Notes under the pieces: generated by a model
The model's input: the letters and a program-made list of their open reading frames with translations, nothing else
What the model was told of the DNA's origin: nothing
The model's database searches: none
Program-made: the position numbers and the translations under genes
Part shown: piece after piece, positions 1-8,864 of the stretch
Position numbering within the stretch: the first letter of the stretch is position 1
How the letters are laid out: the number at the start of each line of letters is the position of its first letter
NCBI RefSeq assembly: GCF_900114455.1
Contig: NZ_FOTC01000008.1
Coordinates: 62,001-126,000 of the forward strand
Direction: 5' to 3'
Length of the DNA stretch: 64,000 nucleotides
From: Halogranum rubrum
GTDB taxonomy: Archaea; Halobacteriota; Halobacteria; Halobacteriales; Haloferacaceae

Positions 1-2
1 GC

Positions 3-650
3 CTCGCCGTCGGCAGTCAGTATCTCGACGTTCCCGAGTCGGAGTTCGCCCTCCCTGACCTCGAACCGGGCGAATCGGCCCCGTTCACCTTCGACGTCGA
101 CGTGAGCGACGCCGCGAGCGCCGGGTCCCGTGAGTTCACGTTCGACGTCCGCTATCAGACCGCCCGCGGCGACGTACGCACGAGCGACCCGCTACCTGCC
201 CGCGTCGAAATCGGCCCCGAACGCCCGGTGTTCCTCGTCGAACCGCTCTCAGAACCCATCGCTGCTGGCGAGAGCGACACGCTCGTCTTCCGTGTCACCA
301 ACAACGACGACGAACGCCTGACCGCTATCACGGCGAAGGCGTTCTTCGACGACCCACTCGACAGCGACGACGACGAAGCCTTCGTTCCCGCACTGGACCC
401 CGGGGAGTCGACGAACGTCACCTTCAGCGTGAGCGTGGCGGGCGGGGTGGCGTCGAAGGCCTACCCCGTCTCCGTCGACTTCGAGTACGACACACCCGAC
501 GGTGATACGGAGGTTTCGGAAGCCTACCGCGTCCCCGTCGAGGTGACCGAACGCGAGGGCGGCGGATTCGTCTCGACGACGTCGCTGCTCGGTGTCGGTC
601 TCGTCGCCGCCGTCGTCGTCGCGGGGGCGTGGGTCTGGCGGCGACGCTGA
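3..650 (+). CDS. COG1361-like surface protein, C-terminal part (5' truncated by window)
   Basis: The reading frame is open from the first base, so only the last 215 codons are visible and the true start lies outside the window. The visible part is made of beta-rich, acidic Ig-like repeats of the CARDB/COG1361 kind (conserved phrases such as LEPGES and LDPGES, followed by F-x-V). It ends in one hydrophobic helix and a short basic tail (WRRR), so it is probably anchored in the membrane with its bulk outside the cell. Its TGA overlaps the ATG of the next gene (TGATG), which suggests translational coupling to the RND exporter. Pairs of a COG1361 protein and an RND exporter are a known archaeal arrangement. 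The substrate cannot be told from the sequence. Confidence 0.85.
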   Translation, partial: LAVGSQYLDVPESEFALPDLEPGESAPFTFDVDVSDAASAGSREFTFDVRYQTARGDVRTSDPLPARVEIGPERPVFLVEPLSEPIAAGESDTLVFRVTNNDDERLTAITAKAFFDDPLDSDDDEAFVPALDPGESTNVTFSVSVAGGVASKAYPVSVDFEYDTPDGDTEVSEAYRVPVEVTEREGGGFVSTTSLLGVGLVAAVVVAGAWVWRRR

Positions 651-3145
651 TGCGCGCCGTCCTCCAACGAGCCATCGACCGGGCCGACGCGTGGATCGTC
701 GACCGACCGGGCCGCGTCGTCGCCCTCTTCCTCGTTCTCACGCTCGTCTTCGGCGTCGGCCTGACGAACGTCTCGACCGACAGCGGCACCGAGTCGTTCT
801 CCGAGGACATCCCCGAACAGCAGGCGCTCGACGCCGTCACCGAGCAGTTCGAAGACCCCTTCGACCCCGACCCGCAGACGACCCAACTCATCCAGTCCGG
901 CGAGAACGTCGTCTCGAAACCGGGTCTGCTCCGCATGGCCGAGGCGCAGTATCGACTCGCCGAACGCGAGGACTTGCGAGTCGTCGAGACGAACAGCGCC
1001 GCCTCGATGGTCGCGATGCAGTTGGACCCCTCGGCGACGACGCTCGAAGCCCAACGTGACGTGCTCGAACGAACGCCCTCGGGCGCTATCCGGCAGGCAG
1101 TCCGAGAGACGGCCGCCGAGAACCCCGCGTTCGTTCGTCTGCTGAGTACGGACTTCAACCAACGGAGCGCGAGAGCGTCGGCCACCGTCGCCATCGTCGA
1201 ACACGACATCCCCGGCGACCCCGCCGAGGAAGGCCAAACGGGCGAACTCACCCGCATCCAACGGACGAGCGAACGCGTCGTCGCACCGCTCGGCGGCGAC
1301 ATCCGCGTGTTCGGTGCGGGCATCATCAACGACGAGTTCTCGACGGTCATCGGCGACTCACTGCTCGTCGTGATTCCGGCCGCCGTCGTCCTCCTCGTCG
1401 GGTTCCTGATTATTGCCTACCGTGACTTCGTGGACCTCCTGCTGGGGATGGTCGCACTCGGCACGACCATCGTCTGGACGCTCGGGTTCATGGGTCTCGT
1501 CGGCATCCCCTTCAGTCAGATTCTCATCGCGGTCCCGCCGCTTCTTCTGGCGGTCGGCATCGACTTCGGTATCCACGCCATCAACCGCTTCCGCGAGGAG
1601 AAGGCGGCGGGAGTCGACCGCGAGACGGCGATGCGTCGGACCACCGACCAACTACTCGTCGCCTTCTTCCTCGTCACAGCCACCAGCGTCGTCGGGTTCG
1701 CCTCCAACCTCGCGAGCGGTCTCCTCCCGATTCGGGAGTTCGGTGTCGTCGCGTCCGTCGGCATCGTCTTCGCCTTCCTCGTCTTCGGCGTCTACCTCCC
1801 CGCACTGAAGATGTACACCGACGACCTCAGAGACCGATATCCGCAGATTCCGACGTTCAGTCAAGCCCCCCTCGCCTCCGCGGAGTCTCGCGTCGGCAGC
1901 GTCCTCCAAGTCGGTGTCGTCGTCGCCGAACGCGCGCCACTCGTCCTCGTCGCCGTCGCACTCGTCGTGTCTACGGGTGCGGGCGTCTACGCCACCGGTG
2001 TCGACACCGCGTTCACCCAAGAGCAGTTCCTGCCGCCCGAGGAGACACCCGCGTACCTCGACTCGCTCCCCGAACCGTTCAGGCCGGGCGAGTACACCAT
2101 CACCCGCGACATCAACTTCCTCGAAGACACCTTCGAGGCAAGCGAGGGCGACCAAGTCGTCGTCTACGTCGAAGGACCGATGACGAGCGACGGCGCGCTC
2201 GAATCGATGGCTCGTGCCGGAACGAACCCCCCATCGACGTTCGTCCCCGACGGTCGCCGTGCCGAAGAAGAGAGCATCCTGAGTCTCATCCAGTTCTACG
2301 CCGCACAGGACCCCGCGTTCGCTGCGCTCGTCGAGCGCAACGACGGGAACCGAAACGGCATCCCCGACGAGAACCTCGAACGCATATACGACGCGCTGTT
2401 CACCTCGCCTGCCGGCGATGCGGCCGAGACGTACCTCACCGACGACTACCGGAACGCGCGTGTCCTCTACACCGTCCAAGGCGACGCCGACGACGCCGAA
2501 ATCACCGCCGACACCCGCGACGTCGCCGACAAGTATCGCTTCCGCGCGACGGCGACGGGCGAAATCGTCGTCTTTCAGGCCGTCGCAGACCTCATCTTCG
2601 AGTCGGCTATCGTTAGTCTCGCCCTCGCACTCGTCGGAACCGCCGCCTTCCTCGTCGTCGCCTTCACCGTGCTCGAAGGCCGCCCCTCACTCGGTCTCGT
2701 CAACCTCCTACCTATCGTGATGACCGTCGCGTTCGTCGCGGCGACGATGCGCGTCATCGACTACTCGCTCAACGCCTTCACCGCCACCGTGCTGGCGATG
2801 ACCATCGGACTCGGTATCGACTACTCGGTTCACGTCGTCCACCGGTTCGTCGACGAACTGGCCGTCCGCGGCGACCCCTCGGCGGCGGTGACGGCTACCG
2901 TCGTCGGGACGGGCGGTGCGCTCGCCGGAAGCATGCTCACCACCGTCTTCGGCATCGGCGTGCTCGTCCTCGCCGTCTTCCCCGCCATCGGGCAGTTCGG
3001 CGTGTTGGCCGCTATCAGCGTCGTCTACTCCTTTTTCTCGTCGATGTTGGTGCTTCCCTCGGCGCTCCTGCTCTGGTGTCGGTTCGTGAGGCCGAACACG
3101 AACACCCCTTCGTCGACGAGTCGAGACGCACCGACCGAGGACTAA
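650..3145 (+). CDS. RND/MMPL-family exporter
   Basis: An 831-residue polytopic protein with the duplicated RND layout: one N-terminal helix, a large extracytoplasmic loop, a block of about five helices (protein residues 235-400), a second large loop (about 440-660), and a second helix block near the C terminus. Both halves contain the RND transmembrane signature with GIDFGIHAINRF and GLGIDYSVHVVHRF. The length suits the archaeal HAE3/MMPL-type exporters. A GTG at 629 is in frame, but the ATG at 650, which overlaps the upstream stop, is the better start. The neighbouring COG1361 protein is likely an extracytoplasmic partner. Proton-driven export of a hydrophobic or surface substrate is inferred from the family. 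The stop overlaps the convergent protease gene by four bases. Confidence 0.9.
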   Translation: MRAVLQRAIDRADAWIVDRPGRVVALFLVLTLVFGVGLTNVSTDSGTESFSEDIPEQQALDAVTEQFEDPFDPDPQTTQLIQSGENVVSKPGLLRMAEAQYRLAEREDLRVVETNSAASMVAMQLDPSATTLEAQRDVLERTPSGAIRQAVRETAAENPAFVRLLSTDFNQRSARASATVAIVEHDIPGDPAEEGQTGELTRIQRTSERVVAPLGGDIRVFGAGIINDEFSTVIGDSLLVVIPAAVVLLVGFLIIAYRDFVDLLLGMVALGTTIVWTLGFMGLVGIPFSQILIAVPPLLLAVGIDFGIHAINRFREEKAAGVDRETAMRRTTDQLLVAFFLVTATSVVGFASNLASGLLPIREFGVVASVGIVFAFLVFGVYLPALKMYTDDLRDRYPQIPTFSQAPLASAESRVGSVLQVGVVVAERAPLVLVAVALVVSTGAGVYATGVDTAFTQEQFLPPEETPAYLDSLPEPFRPGEYTITRDINFLEDTFEASEGDQVVVYVEGPMTSDGALESMARAGTNPPSTFVPDGRRAEEESILSLIQFYAAQDPAFAALVERNDGNRNGIPDENLERIYDALFTSPAGDAAETYLTDDYRNARVLYTVQGDADDAEITADTRDVADKYRFRATATGEIVVFQAVADLIFESAIVSLALALVGTAAFLVVAFTVLEGRPSLGLVNLLPIVMTVAFVAATMRVIDYSLNAFTATVLAMTIGLGIDYSVHVVHRFVDELAVRGDPSAAVTATVVGTGGALAGSMLTTVFGIGVLVLAVFPAIGQFGVLAAISVVYSFFSSMLVLPSALLLWCRFVRPNTNTPSSTSRDAPTED

Positions 3146-5304
3146 TCGTCACTCGTTCGACTCTCCGCCGACGTCACGGTCACATCGAGTGTGTACGGGC
3201 CGGTCGAATCCTCGAATCCGACGACGCTGACGTAGAGGCTCTGTCGGGTGTCGGAGACGTACTCGACTCGTTCGGAGTCGCTCGTCGAGACGCTCTGGTC
3301 GAGCGGCACTCCGTCGGCGTCGTAGAGGACGAGGTCGAGGTCGCCTCGGTCGTGGCTGAACGCCATGTCGGCGACGACGCTGTCACTCGCGCCGACGTCG
3401 AGGCGGTAGAAGTCGACGTCACGGCTGGGCTCGATTTGGCTCTCGACGGGTGTACCGGGCGTCAGCGGTGTCGCCTCGTTGGCTGCGTCGTTCGGTTCAT
3501 CTCGGTTCGTCTCCGAGTCGAGGGGACGCACCGCGAGTTCGTAGCCGCCCGTTCCGCCGTCGGTACCGCTTCGGACGTGGACGAAGGTGGTTCCGGTCGG
3601 GAACGTAACCGTCCCACTGACCGACTCGTTCGATTCGACTGCCACCGTCGGGTGTTTCAGTGACCACGCGGCGGAGCCGGTCGCGACGAGACTCGCTTCG
3701 AGCGTTCCAGTCCCACCGACACGCTCGAAGTCGACGGTGACTGGACTCCCGTTCGCTTCAACACGGAACCAGTCTGTGTCCGTCGAACTGCTCACGATAC
3801 CCTGCACCGGTGTTCCCTCGACGAGTGTCGCCGTCTCCGGTTCGTCGTTCGGTTCGTTCGCGTCGGGTTGGCTCGCCGCTCGTGCCGTTGCCGCCCGAGC
3901 GTTCACGATACCGTCGCCCGCTCTCGTCTGGTTCTGCTCGGCCGTCGTGGCCGTCTCGGCGAGAATGACTCTGACCTCTGCGGGCGTGAGCGGGCGCTCG
4001 GCGGCCGAGAGCATGAGTGCGACCGTCCCCGAGACGTGTGGCGTCGCCATACTCGTCCCGGAGGCTTCTCCGTACTCTCCTGCCGGGAGACTACTCTGTA
4101 CGTCGACACCAGGTGCTGACACCCGTGGAACGGTGTACGTTTCGGGCCACGTCGATGGCGCGGTTTCGTCCCATACCCGTTCCGTCTCGATGCGCTCGCT
4201 ACTGGAGAAGGAGGCGACGGTACCATCGTCGTCGACTGCACCGACACTGACCGATTCGAAGACGTTGCCGGGCGAGATACTCTGGTCGGGACCGAAGTTC
4301 CCACCGGCGGCGACGACGACCACACCCGCCGACTCTGCGCTCTTGACAGGGCGGATGAACTCGGGGTGATGACCGATTGCCCCGATGCTCATGCTCATCA
4401 CGTCGGCGTCGGATTCGACGGCCCACTGCATCCCGGCGATGATTTGGAAGAACGTCCCCGACCCGTCGTCGTTCAACACCTTTCCGACCAGCAGTGTCGA
4501 CTCGGGTGCAACACCGATTGCAGTACCGCTCTCGTCACTCCCGGCGACCGTTCCACTGACGTGCGTTCCGTGCCCGTTTGGGTCGTGCGGTGTCGACTCT
4601 TCGAGTTCGACGCCGATGCTGTTGAACTCGGCCCACCCACCCGGGTAGGTCGGGTCCGACGCGTCCGTCGTGTGAAGGCTGATGTCGGGGTGAGTCGCAT
4701 CCACACCCGTATCGAGTACAGCGACGCGAACTCCTGCTCCCTGTGTGCTGGACTCTCGCCATGCCGTCGGTGCATCGATGGCTGCGAGACCAGGGGTTAC
4801 GTTCACGCCGGACGCGGTTCGGACACCGCTCGGCCGTCCCATCGGTGTCACCGTCTCCAACTCGACTGTGTAGACGTAGTTCGGATGAACCGACTCGACT
4901 GCCGGTAGTTCGGTGAGGTCTGCGGTGACGACAGTCGGGTCGCTCGGTTCGTCCACTTCGACCAACATCGCGTTCGTCAACCAGAGACTGTTGACGACGG
5001 CTACCCCGTCGTGCTGTTCGGCGTAGTCGTGTACCGACGTCTGCGTCGCCGCCGCGTGTGAGACGAGGGTTTCTTGCGCTTCGGCGGCGGAGTCTGCTCC
5101 AGTAGGATTCGGGCTGCTGAGTCGTACGACTAGCGTCGTGTTCGTCTCGTTCGATGCTGACGTGGCCGAGGTAGACCAGTCTCCGTCCGTCTCACCGACT
5201 CGCTCTGTGTACGTTGGCGGGGCAGTCGCGGTGACGACGCCGCTCGCTGCTGCCATCAACACTAACACCGCGAGTGTCAGGGTCAGGGGCCTGTTAGGGG
5301 ACAT
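3142..5304 (-). CDS. Secreted subtilisin-like serine protease (S8) with two PPC domains
   Basis: A 720-residue extracellular protease. The start at 5304 (MSPNRPL) gives a signal peptide at residues 1-27; the longer frame upstream has no such sequence at its start. Residues about 57-150 look like an I9-type propeptide. The S8 catalytic domain follows, with Asp198 (VLDTG), His245 (NGHGTH), oxyanion Asn336 (GGN) and Ser418 (GTSMA). Two C-terminal PPC (pre-peptidase C-terminal) beta domains each open with an EPND motif. The triad is complete, so activity is expected. No twin-arginine pair is seen in the signal, unlike halolysins, which suggests Sec export. It stands alone, convergent with the RND gene, and could process or turn over surface proteins. 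Confidence 0.92.
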   Translation of the reverse strand: MSPNRPLTLTLAVLVLMAAASGVVTATAPPTYTERVGETDGDWSTSATSASNETNTTLVVRLSSPNPTGADSAAEAQETLVSHAAATQTSVHDYAEQHDGVAVVNSLWLTNAMLVEVDEPSDPTVVTADLTELPAVESVHPNYVYTVELETVTPMGRPSGVRTASGVNVTPGLAAIDAPTAWRESSTQGAGVRVAVLDTGVDATHPDISLHTTDASDPTYPGGWAEFNSIGVELEESTPHDPNGHGTHVSGTVAGSDESGTAIGVAPESTLLVGKVLNDDGSGTFFQIIAGMQWAVESDADVMSMSIGAIGHHPEFIRPVKSAESAGVVVVAAGGNFGPDQSISPGNVFESVSVGAVDDDGTVASFSSSERIETERVWDETAPSTWPETYTVPRVSAPGVDVQSSLPAGEYGEASGTSMATPHVSGTVALMLSAAERPLTPAEVRVILAETATTAEQNQTRAGDGIVNARAATARAASQPDANEPNDEPETATLVEGTPVQGIVSSSTDTDWFRVEANGSPVTVDFERVGGTGTLEASLVATGSAAWSLKHPTVAVESNESVSGTVTFPTGTTFVHVRSGTDGGTGGYELAVRPLDSETNRDEPNDAANEATPLTPGTPVESQIEPSRDVDFYRLDVGASDSVVADMAFSHDRGDLDLVLYDADGVPLDQSVSTSDSERVEYVSDTRQSLYVSVVGFEDSTGPYTLDVTVTSAESRTSDD

Positions 5305-5440
5305 AGCAACACCGTGAGTACCACACTCACATTCCCATACAGAGACGTGCGAATCGGTGATAAACCAGTCATATCGTCGACCAGAACGTCCACAAAGCCA
5401 GTGTACCCTCCCCGACGGTTCGAGCGCAGTGTGGAGTGGC

Positions 5441-6298
5441 TCAGTCGGTCCACACCCGCGTGAACGAGTCGAAGAACTCGTCACCCGTGTCGATGGGGAC
5501 GTAGACGGCCCCGCGGTCCTGGCACTCGTCGGCGACGGCGGTGACGTGCGCCGACAGTCGCTCGCGGTACCGGTTACGGAGGCGCGACCCGAAGTAGGTG
5601 CGCAGTTGCTGTGGCGACTCGACGTCTTCGAACCGAGTGTCGCCGGCGGCGGACGGGTTCCACTCGTCGGGCGTCAGTACGCCCGCGACGACGAGATGGT
5701 GCGTCGCCAGCGCGTCCAGCGCCTCGCCGAACACCGCGGGGTCGGTCAGACAGTCGCTCGCGACGAGGACGAGCGACTTGGTGTGGATGGTGGCGGCGTA
5801 CTCCTCGAATGACGTCACGAAGTCCGTCTGTGCCGTCGGCGTCCGCTCGTTGAGTAGTTCCACGAGTTCCAGTATCGCCCCGCGGTTCGACCGCCCGCCG
5901 TCGAGTCGCTCGGCGGACTCGCCAAAGACGGCGAATCGAAAGTCGTTGCCCTCGGCGGCGGTCAGATACGAGAAGCCGAGGCCGAGTTTCGCCGCGTAGT
6001 CGTACTTGTTCGTCTCGCCCTCGCCGAACGCCATCGACGCGCTCTCGTCCAAGAGGACGTGGACGGTCAGGTTGCGCTCGGCCTCGTACTGCTTGATGAA
6101 CAGGTCGTCCGTCCGCGCGTACACCCTCCAGTCGATGAGGCGCGTGTCGTCACCCGGCGCGTAGGGTCGGTAGTCTTTGAACGTCAGCCCTTCGCCGACC
6201 ATCGGGGCGGCCTGTTCGCCCTGAAAGATGGCGCTGATACGGCGCTTCTTCGCCGTCGCGAACGCTTCGATTTCGTCGAGGAACTCCGGGGTAATCAT
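5441..6298 (-). CDS. DUF58 domain protein (MoxR-operon type)
   Basis: A 285-residue soluble protein. The DUF58 core motif is clear in the N-terminal part (FKDYRPYAPGDDTRLIDW), followed by a von Willebrand A-like fold with the MIDAS-type sequence LLDESASM. It is the last gene of a six-gene minus-strand operon and starts 16 bases after the stop of the MoxR gene. Known families: DUF58 proteins nearly always sit next to MoxR AAA+ ATPases and are thought to be partner or adaptor proteins in chaperone-like assemblies. A second DUF58 gene of a different, membrane-anchored type lies at 20.7-22.0 kb. Confidence 0.92.
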   Translation of the reverse strand: MITPEFLDEIEAFATAKKRRISAIFQGEQAAPMVGEGLTFKDYRPYAPGDDTRLIDWRVYARTDDLFIKQYEAERNLTVHVLLDESASMAFGEGETNKYDYAAKLGLGFSYLTAAEGNDFRFAVFGESAERLDGGRSNRGAILELVELLNERTPTAQTDFVTSFEEYAATIHTKSLVLVASDCLTDPAVFGEALDALATHHLVVAGVLTPDEWNPSAAGDTRFEDVESPQQLRTYFGSRLRNRYRERLSAHVTAVADECQDRGAVYVPIDTGDEFFDSFTRVWTD

Positions 6299-6314
6299 AG
6301 CTCTCTCCTTCGCC

Positions 6315-7352
6315 TCACAGCAGGTCGGCGACGATGGCGTCCGCCGTCGTCCCCTGGCGCTCGGCGCGGAAGTCGAGGATGAGACGGTGTCGGAGGACGG
6401 GAACGGCCATCGCCTCGATATCTTCTCGTTTCACGTGCGTCCGTCCGTCGAGCAACGCTCGTGCCTTCGCGGCGACGACGAGACCCATGCTCGCGCGCGG
6501 ACTCGCCCCGAACTCGACGTGGTCGGCGTCGCGCGTCCGCCGGACGAGTTCGATGGCCGAGCGTTGCAGGTCGTCGGCGATGGGCACCTGTCGCGTGAGT
6601 TCCTGGACCTGTCGTAACTCGCCGGCCGACAACACCCGCTCGATTGGGATGTCTGGATAGAGACGCCGCGTGTAGCGGTTGACTATCTCCTCTTCGTCGT
6701 CGAGTTCCGGATAGTCGACGAGAATCTTCATCAGGAACCGGTCGGACTGCGCCTCCGGGAGCGGGTAGGTCCCCTCCTGGTCGATGGGGTTCTGCGTCGC
6801 GAGCAGGAAGAACGGCCGCGGCAACTCGTAGGTTTCGCCGCCGACCGTGACCTGTTTCTCCTGCATCGCTTCGAGTAACGCCGCCTGCGTCTTCGGCGTC
6901 GCCCGGTTTATCTCGTCGGCGAGGACGACGTTGGCGAACACCGGCCCGCGCTCGAAGACGAACTCTCGCCCGCGCTGTGTCTCGCGGATGATCTCGGTCC
7001 CCGTGATGTCCGAGGGCATCAAGTCGGGCGTGTTCTGGATACGCGAGAACGAGAGGTCCGTCACCGACGACAGCGTCCGGACCAAGAGCGTCTTCCCCAG
7101 CCCCGGATTCGACTCCAAGAGGGCGTTGCCGTCGCAGAGCAGGCAGACCAACAACTGCTCGACGACCGCCTCTTGACCGACGATTCGCTTTCCGACCTCC
7201 GTCCGAACTCGGTCGAGCGTCCGGGCGACGGCGGCGAGGTCGACGTCCTCACTGCTCACGTCGGCCGTCGGGAGGTGACTGTCACCTTCCACCGTGAACT
7301 CGCGTTCGTCGACCCATGCCTCACCGCCGTTCTCTCTCGTCTCGTCAGTCAT
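6315..7352 (-). CDS. MoxR-family AAA+ ATPase
   Basis: A 345-residue AAA+ ATPase of the MoxR class. Walker A is at residues 82-88 (NPGLGKT, Lys87) and Walker B at about 142-147 (VVLADE), followed by INRATPKTQAALLEAM; the FLLATQNPIDQEGTYPLPEAQ sensor region is typical of MoxR. The start at 7352 (MTDETREN) is the first plausible Met; the longer open frame upstream lies inside the previous gene. It overlaps that gene by eight bases, so the two are probably co-translated. MoxR proteins act as chaperones that insert cofactors or mature complexes together with VWA proteins. The operon supplies two VWA proteins and a DUF58 protein, making this the only visible ATP-driven component of the system. Confidence 0.95.
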   Translation of the reverse strand: MTDETRENGGEAWVDEREFTVEGDSHLPTADVSSEDVDLAAVARTLDRVRTEVGKRIVGQEAVVEQLLVCLLCDGNALLESNPGLGKTLLVRTLSSVTDLSFSRIQNTPDLMPSDITGTEIIRETQRGREFVFERGPVFANVVLADEINRATPKTQAALLEAMQEKQVTVGGETYELPRPFFLLATQNPIDQEGTYPLPEAQSDRFLMKILVDYPELDDEEEIVNRYTRRLYPDIPIERVLSAGELRQVQELTRQVPIADDLQRSAIELVRRTRDADHVEFGASPRASMGLVVAAKARALLDGRTHVKREDIEAMAVPVLRHRLILDFRAERQGTTADAIVADLL

Positions 7353-8229
7353 CGTCCTCTCGTATCTCCAAGTTGTACTCGCGGATGAGGTCCGCATCCT
7401 CCAGCACCTCGCCGGGGGCGTACCCCGCTCGTTGCGCCTCGACGGTCGTGTCGCTGTCGAACCCACCCGTGTTGTAGGCGCGTTCTTCGGTGCCGCTGCC
7501 GCCGCTTCCGACGTCGACGGAGACGGGAACTTCTTCGCTCCCCGCCTGCACGTCCTCGGGTTCACCGAGCACCAACGACCCGTCACGGAGTTCCTCGTCT
7601 CCGTCTCCAGACTCCGAGGGCGGGGCGTCGCTCCCCGAACCCCCGCTCTCGCCGCCGTCGCCCCCGCCGCCGAGCGACGTGCTCACGTCGAAGTCGCTCA
7701 CGTCGAGTCCGATGACAGTCGCGTGCGCCGTCAACAGCGAGAGGACGAACAGGAGGACGAGACTAACGGCTAGTCGACGACTGTTCACCAATCTCCTGCT
7801 CGACGTGTTGTGGAGTCGAGCCAACACGTCGGCGTACAGTGCGCTCGCCATCGGTCCCTTCTCGCCGCGGGCCCGCACGTCGCGGGCCGTCCGCAACGAC
7901 TCGTGGACCGGCGGGTTCACCCGCTCGAAGCGCTCGACCAGCGGACGACGCACGCGAAGCCAGTAGCCGAGACTGAATGCGACGAGCGTCACCCCGGCGA
8001 CGGCGACGAGTCGCACCTCACGCTCAACGGGCGACCCGGTCGTCTCCAACAGGAAGTTGGCCAGGAGTCCGGCGAGCGCCGCTTCTGCGACGGCGTGGAC
8101 GAGCGCCGCCTTCTTGCCTTCGCGCCGAACCTGCCGAATCGCCGCCCCGACCTGCGTGACGGCGTCCCGTCGACTCTCGGCCGTCGTCTGACTACGGACT
8201 CGCCCCGACTCAGACACCTCGTTGCTCAC
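7345..8229 (-). CDS. Membrane protein of the MoxR/VWA operon
   Basis: A 294-residue protein with no family I can name with certainty. Residues 1-40 are charged and probably cytoplasmic. Two hydrophobic segments lie near residues 48-65 and 72-90, and a third near 155-172. The C-terminal 120 residues form a Gly/Ser- and acid-rich, low-complexity stretch that ends in a charged tail (REDDD). It is encoded between the coiled-coil gene and moxR, with an ATGA overlap upstream and an eight-base overlap downstream, so it belongs to the same transcript. The position suggests a membrane partner of the MoxR-VWA assembly; this is inference from context only. Confidence 0.8.
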   Translation of the reverse strand: MSNEVSESGRVRSQTTAESRRDAVTQVGAAIRQVRREGKKAALVHAVAEAALAGLLANFLLETTGSPVEREVRLVAVAGVTLVAFSLGYWLRVRRPLVERFERVNPPVHESLRTARDVRARGEKGPMASALYADVLARLHNTSSRRLVNSRRLAVSLVLLFVLSLLTAHATVIGLDVSDFDVSTSLGGGGDGGESGGSGSDAPPSESGDGDEELRDGSLVLGEPEDVQAGSEEVPVSVDVGSGGSGTEERAYNTGGFDSDTTVEAQRAGYAPGEVLEDADLIREYNLEIREDDD

Positions 8230-8864
8230 AGCGGCACCTCCGCGAGGCGGCTACTCGCACTGTTACTCCGCTCGGCGGCGAGGGCGTCTTCCAGTTGTCG
8301 GATACGGTCTTGCAGGTCGGCGTTCTGCTGTTCTAACGATTGCACCTCGCCGTCCAACTGGCTGACCTCCCCTTCCAGTTGGGCGTTCTGGTCCTCCAGG
8401 TCGTCGTTGCGGTCGGTGAGCGCGTCGTTGACGTTCTCCAAGTCGCTGTTCTCGCGTTCGAGTTCGAGCCGTTGCCGTTCGAGGTCGTCCACACGGCTCT
8501 CTAACGCCGCCACTTGCGCGCGGAGTCGAACGATCTCTGACTGCGCCGCTTGGAGGCTCTCGCGGGTCTCTTCGAGGTTCCCCTCCGTCTGTCGGAGTTC
8601 GTCACCGACCTGCTGGAGGTCGCTCTGTCGGGTTTCGAGACTCTGGTTGAGTTCCGAAAGCTGGCCGCTGGCCCCTTCGAGTTCGCTCTCTCGGGCGGCG
8701 AGGCTGTCTCGTAGGGCTTCGTTCTCCGCTTCGAGTCGTTCGTTGCGTTCGACGAGTTCGTCGACGGACTCTTGGTAGTACATCGTCGCACCGGCGGTAC
8801 CGACGACTGCGAGGGCGACGAGAAAGACGAACGTGAAGTTGATGGTCCGACCGATGAACGTCAT
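8226..8864 (-). CDS. Membrane-anchored coiled-coil protein
   Basis: A 212-residue protein. The start at 8864 (MTFIGRTIN) is chosen because it overlaps the upstream stop (ATGA) and gives an N-terminal membrane helix at residues 8-27; the longer open frame upstream is antisense-like, Arg-rich and lies within the VWA gene. From about residue 35 to 205 it is one long coiled coil, rich in Glu, Gln, Leu, Arg and Ser with heptad spacing and few prolines or glycines. It resembles a membrane-tethered spacer or scaffold. No enzymatic motif is present. Its place between a VWA protein and a membrane protein of a MoxR operon suggests a structural role in that complex. Confidence 0.85.
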   Translation of the reverse strand: MTFIGRTINFTFVFLVALAVVGTAGATMYYQESVDELVERNERLEAENEALRDSLAARESELEGASGQLSELNQSLETRQSDLQQVGDELRQTEGNLEETRESLQAAQSEIVRLRAQVAALESRVDDLERQRLELERENSDLENVNDALTDRNDDLEDQNAQLEGEVSQLDGEVQSLEQQNADLQDRIRQLEDALAAERSNSASSRLAEVPL

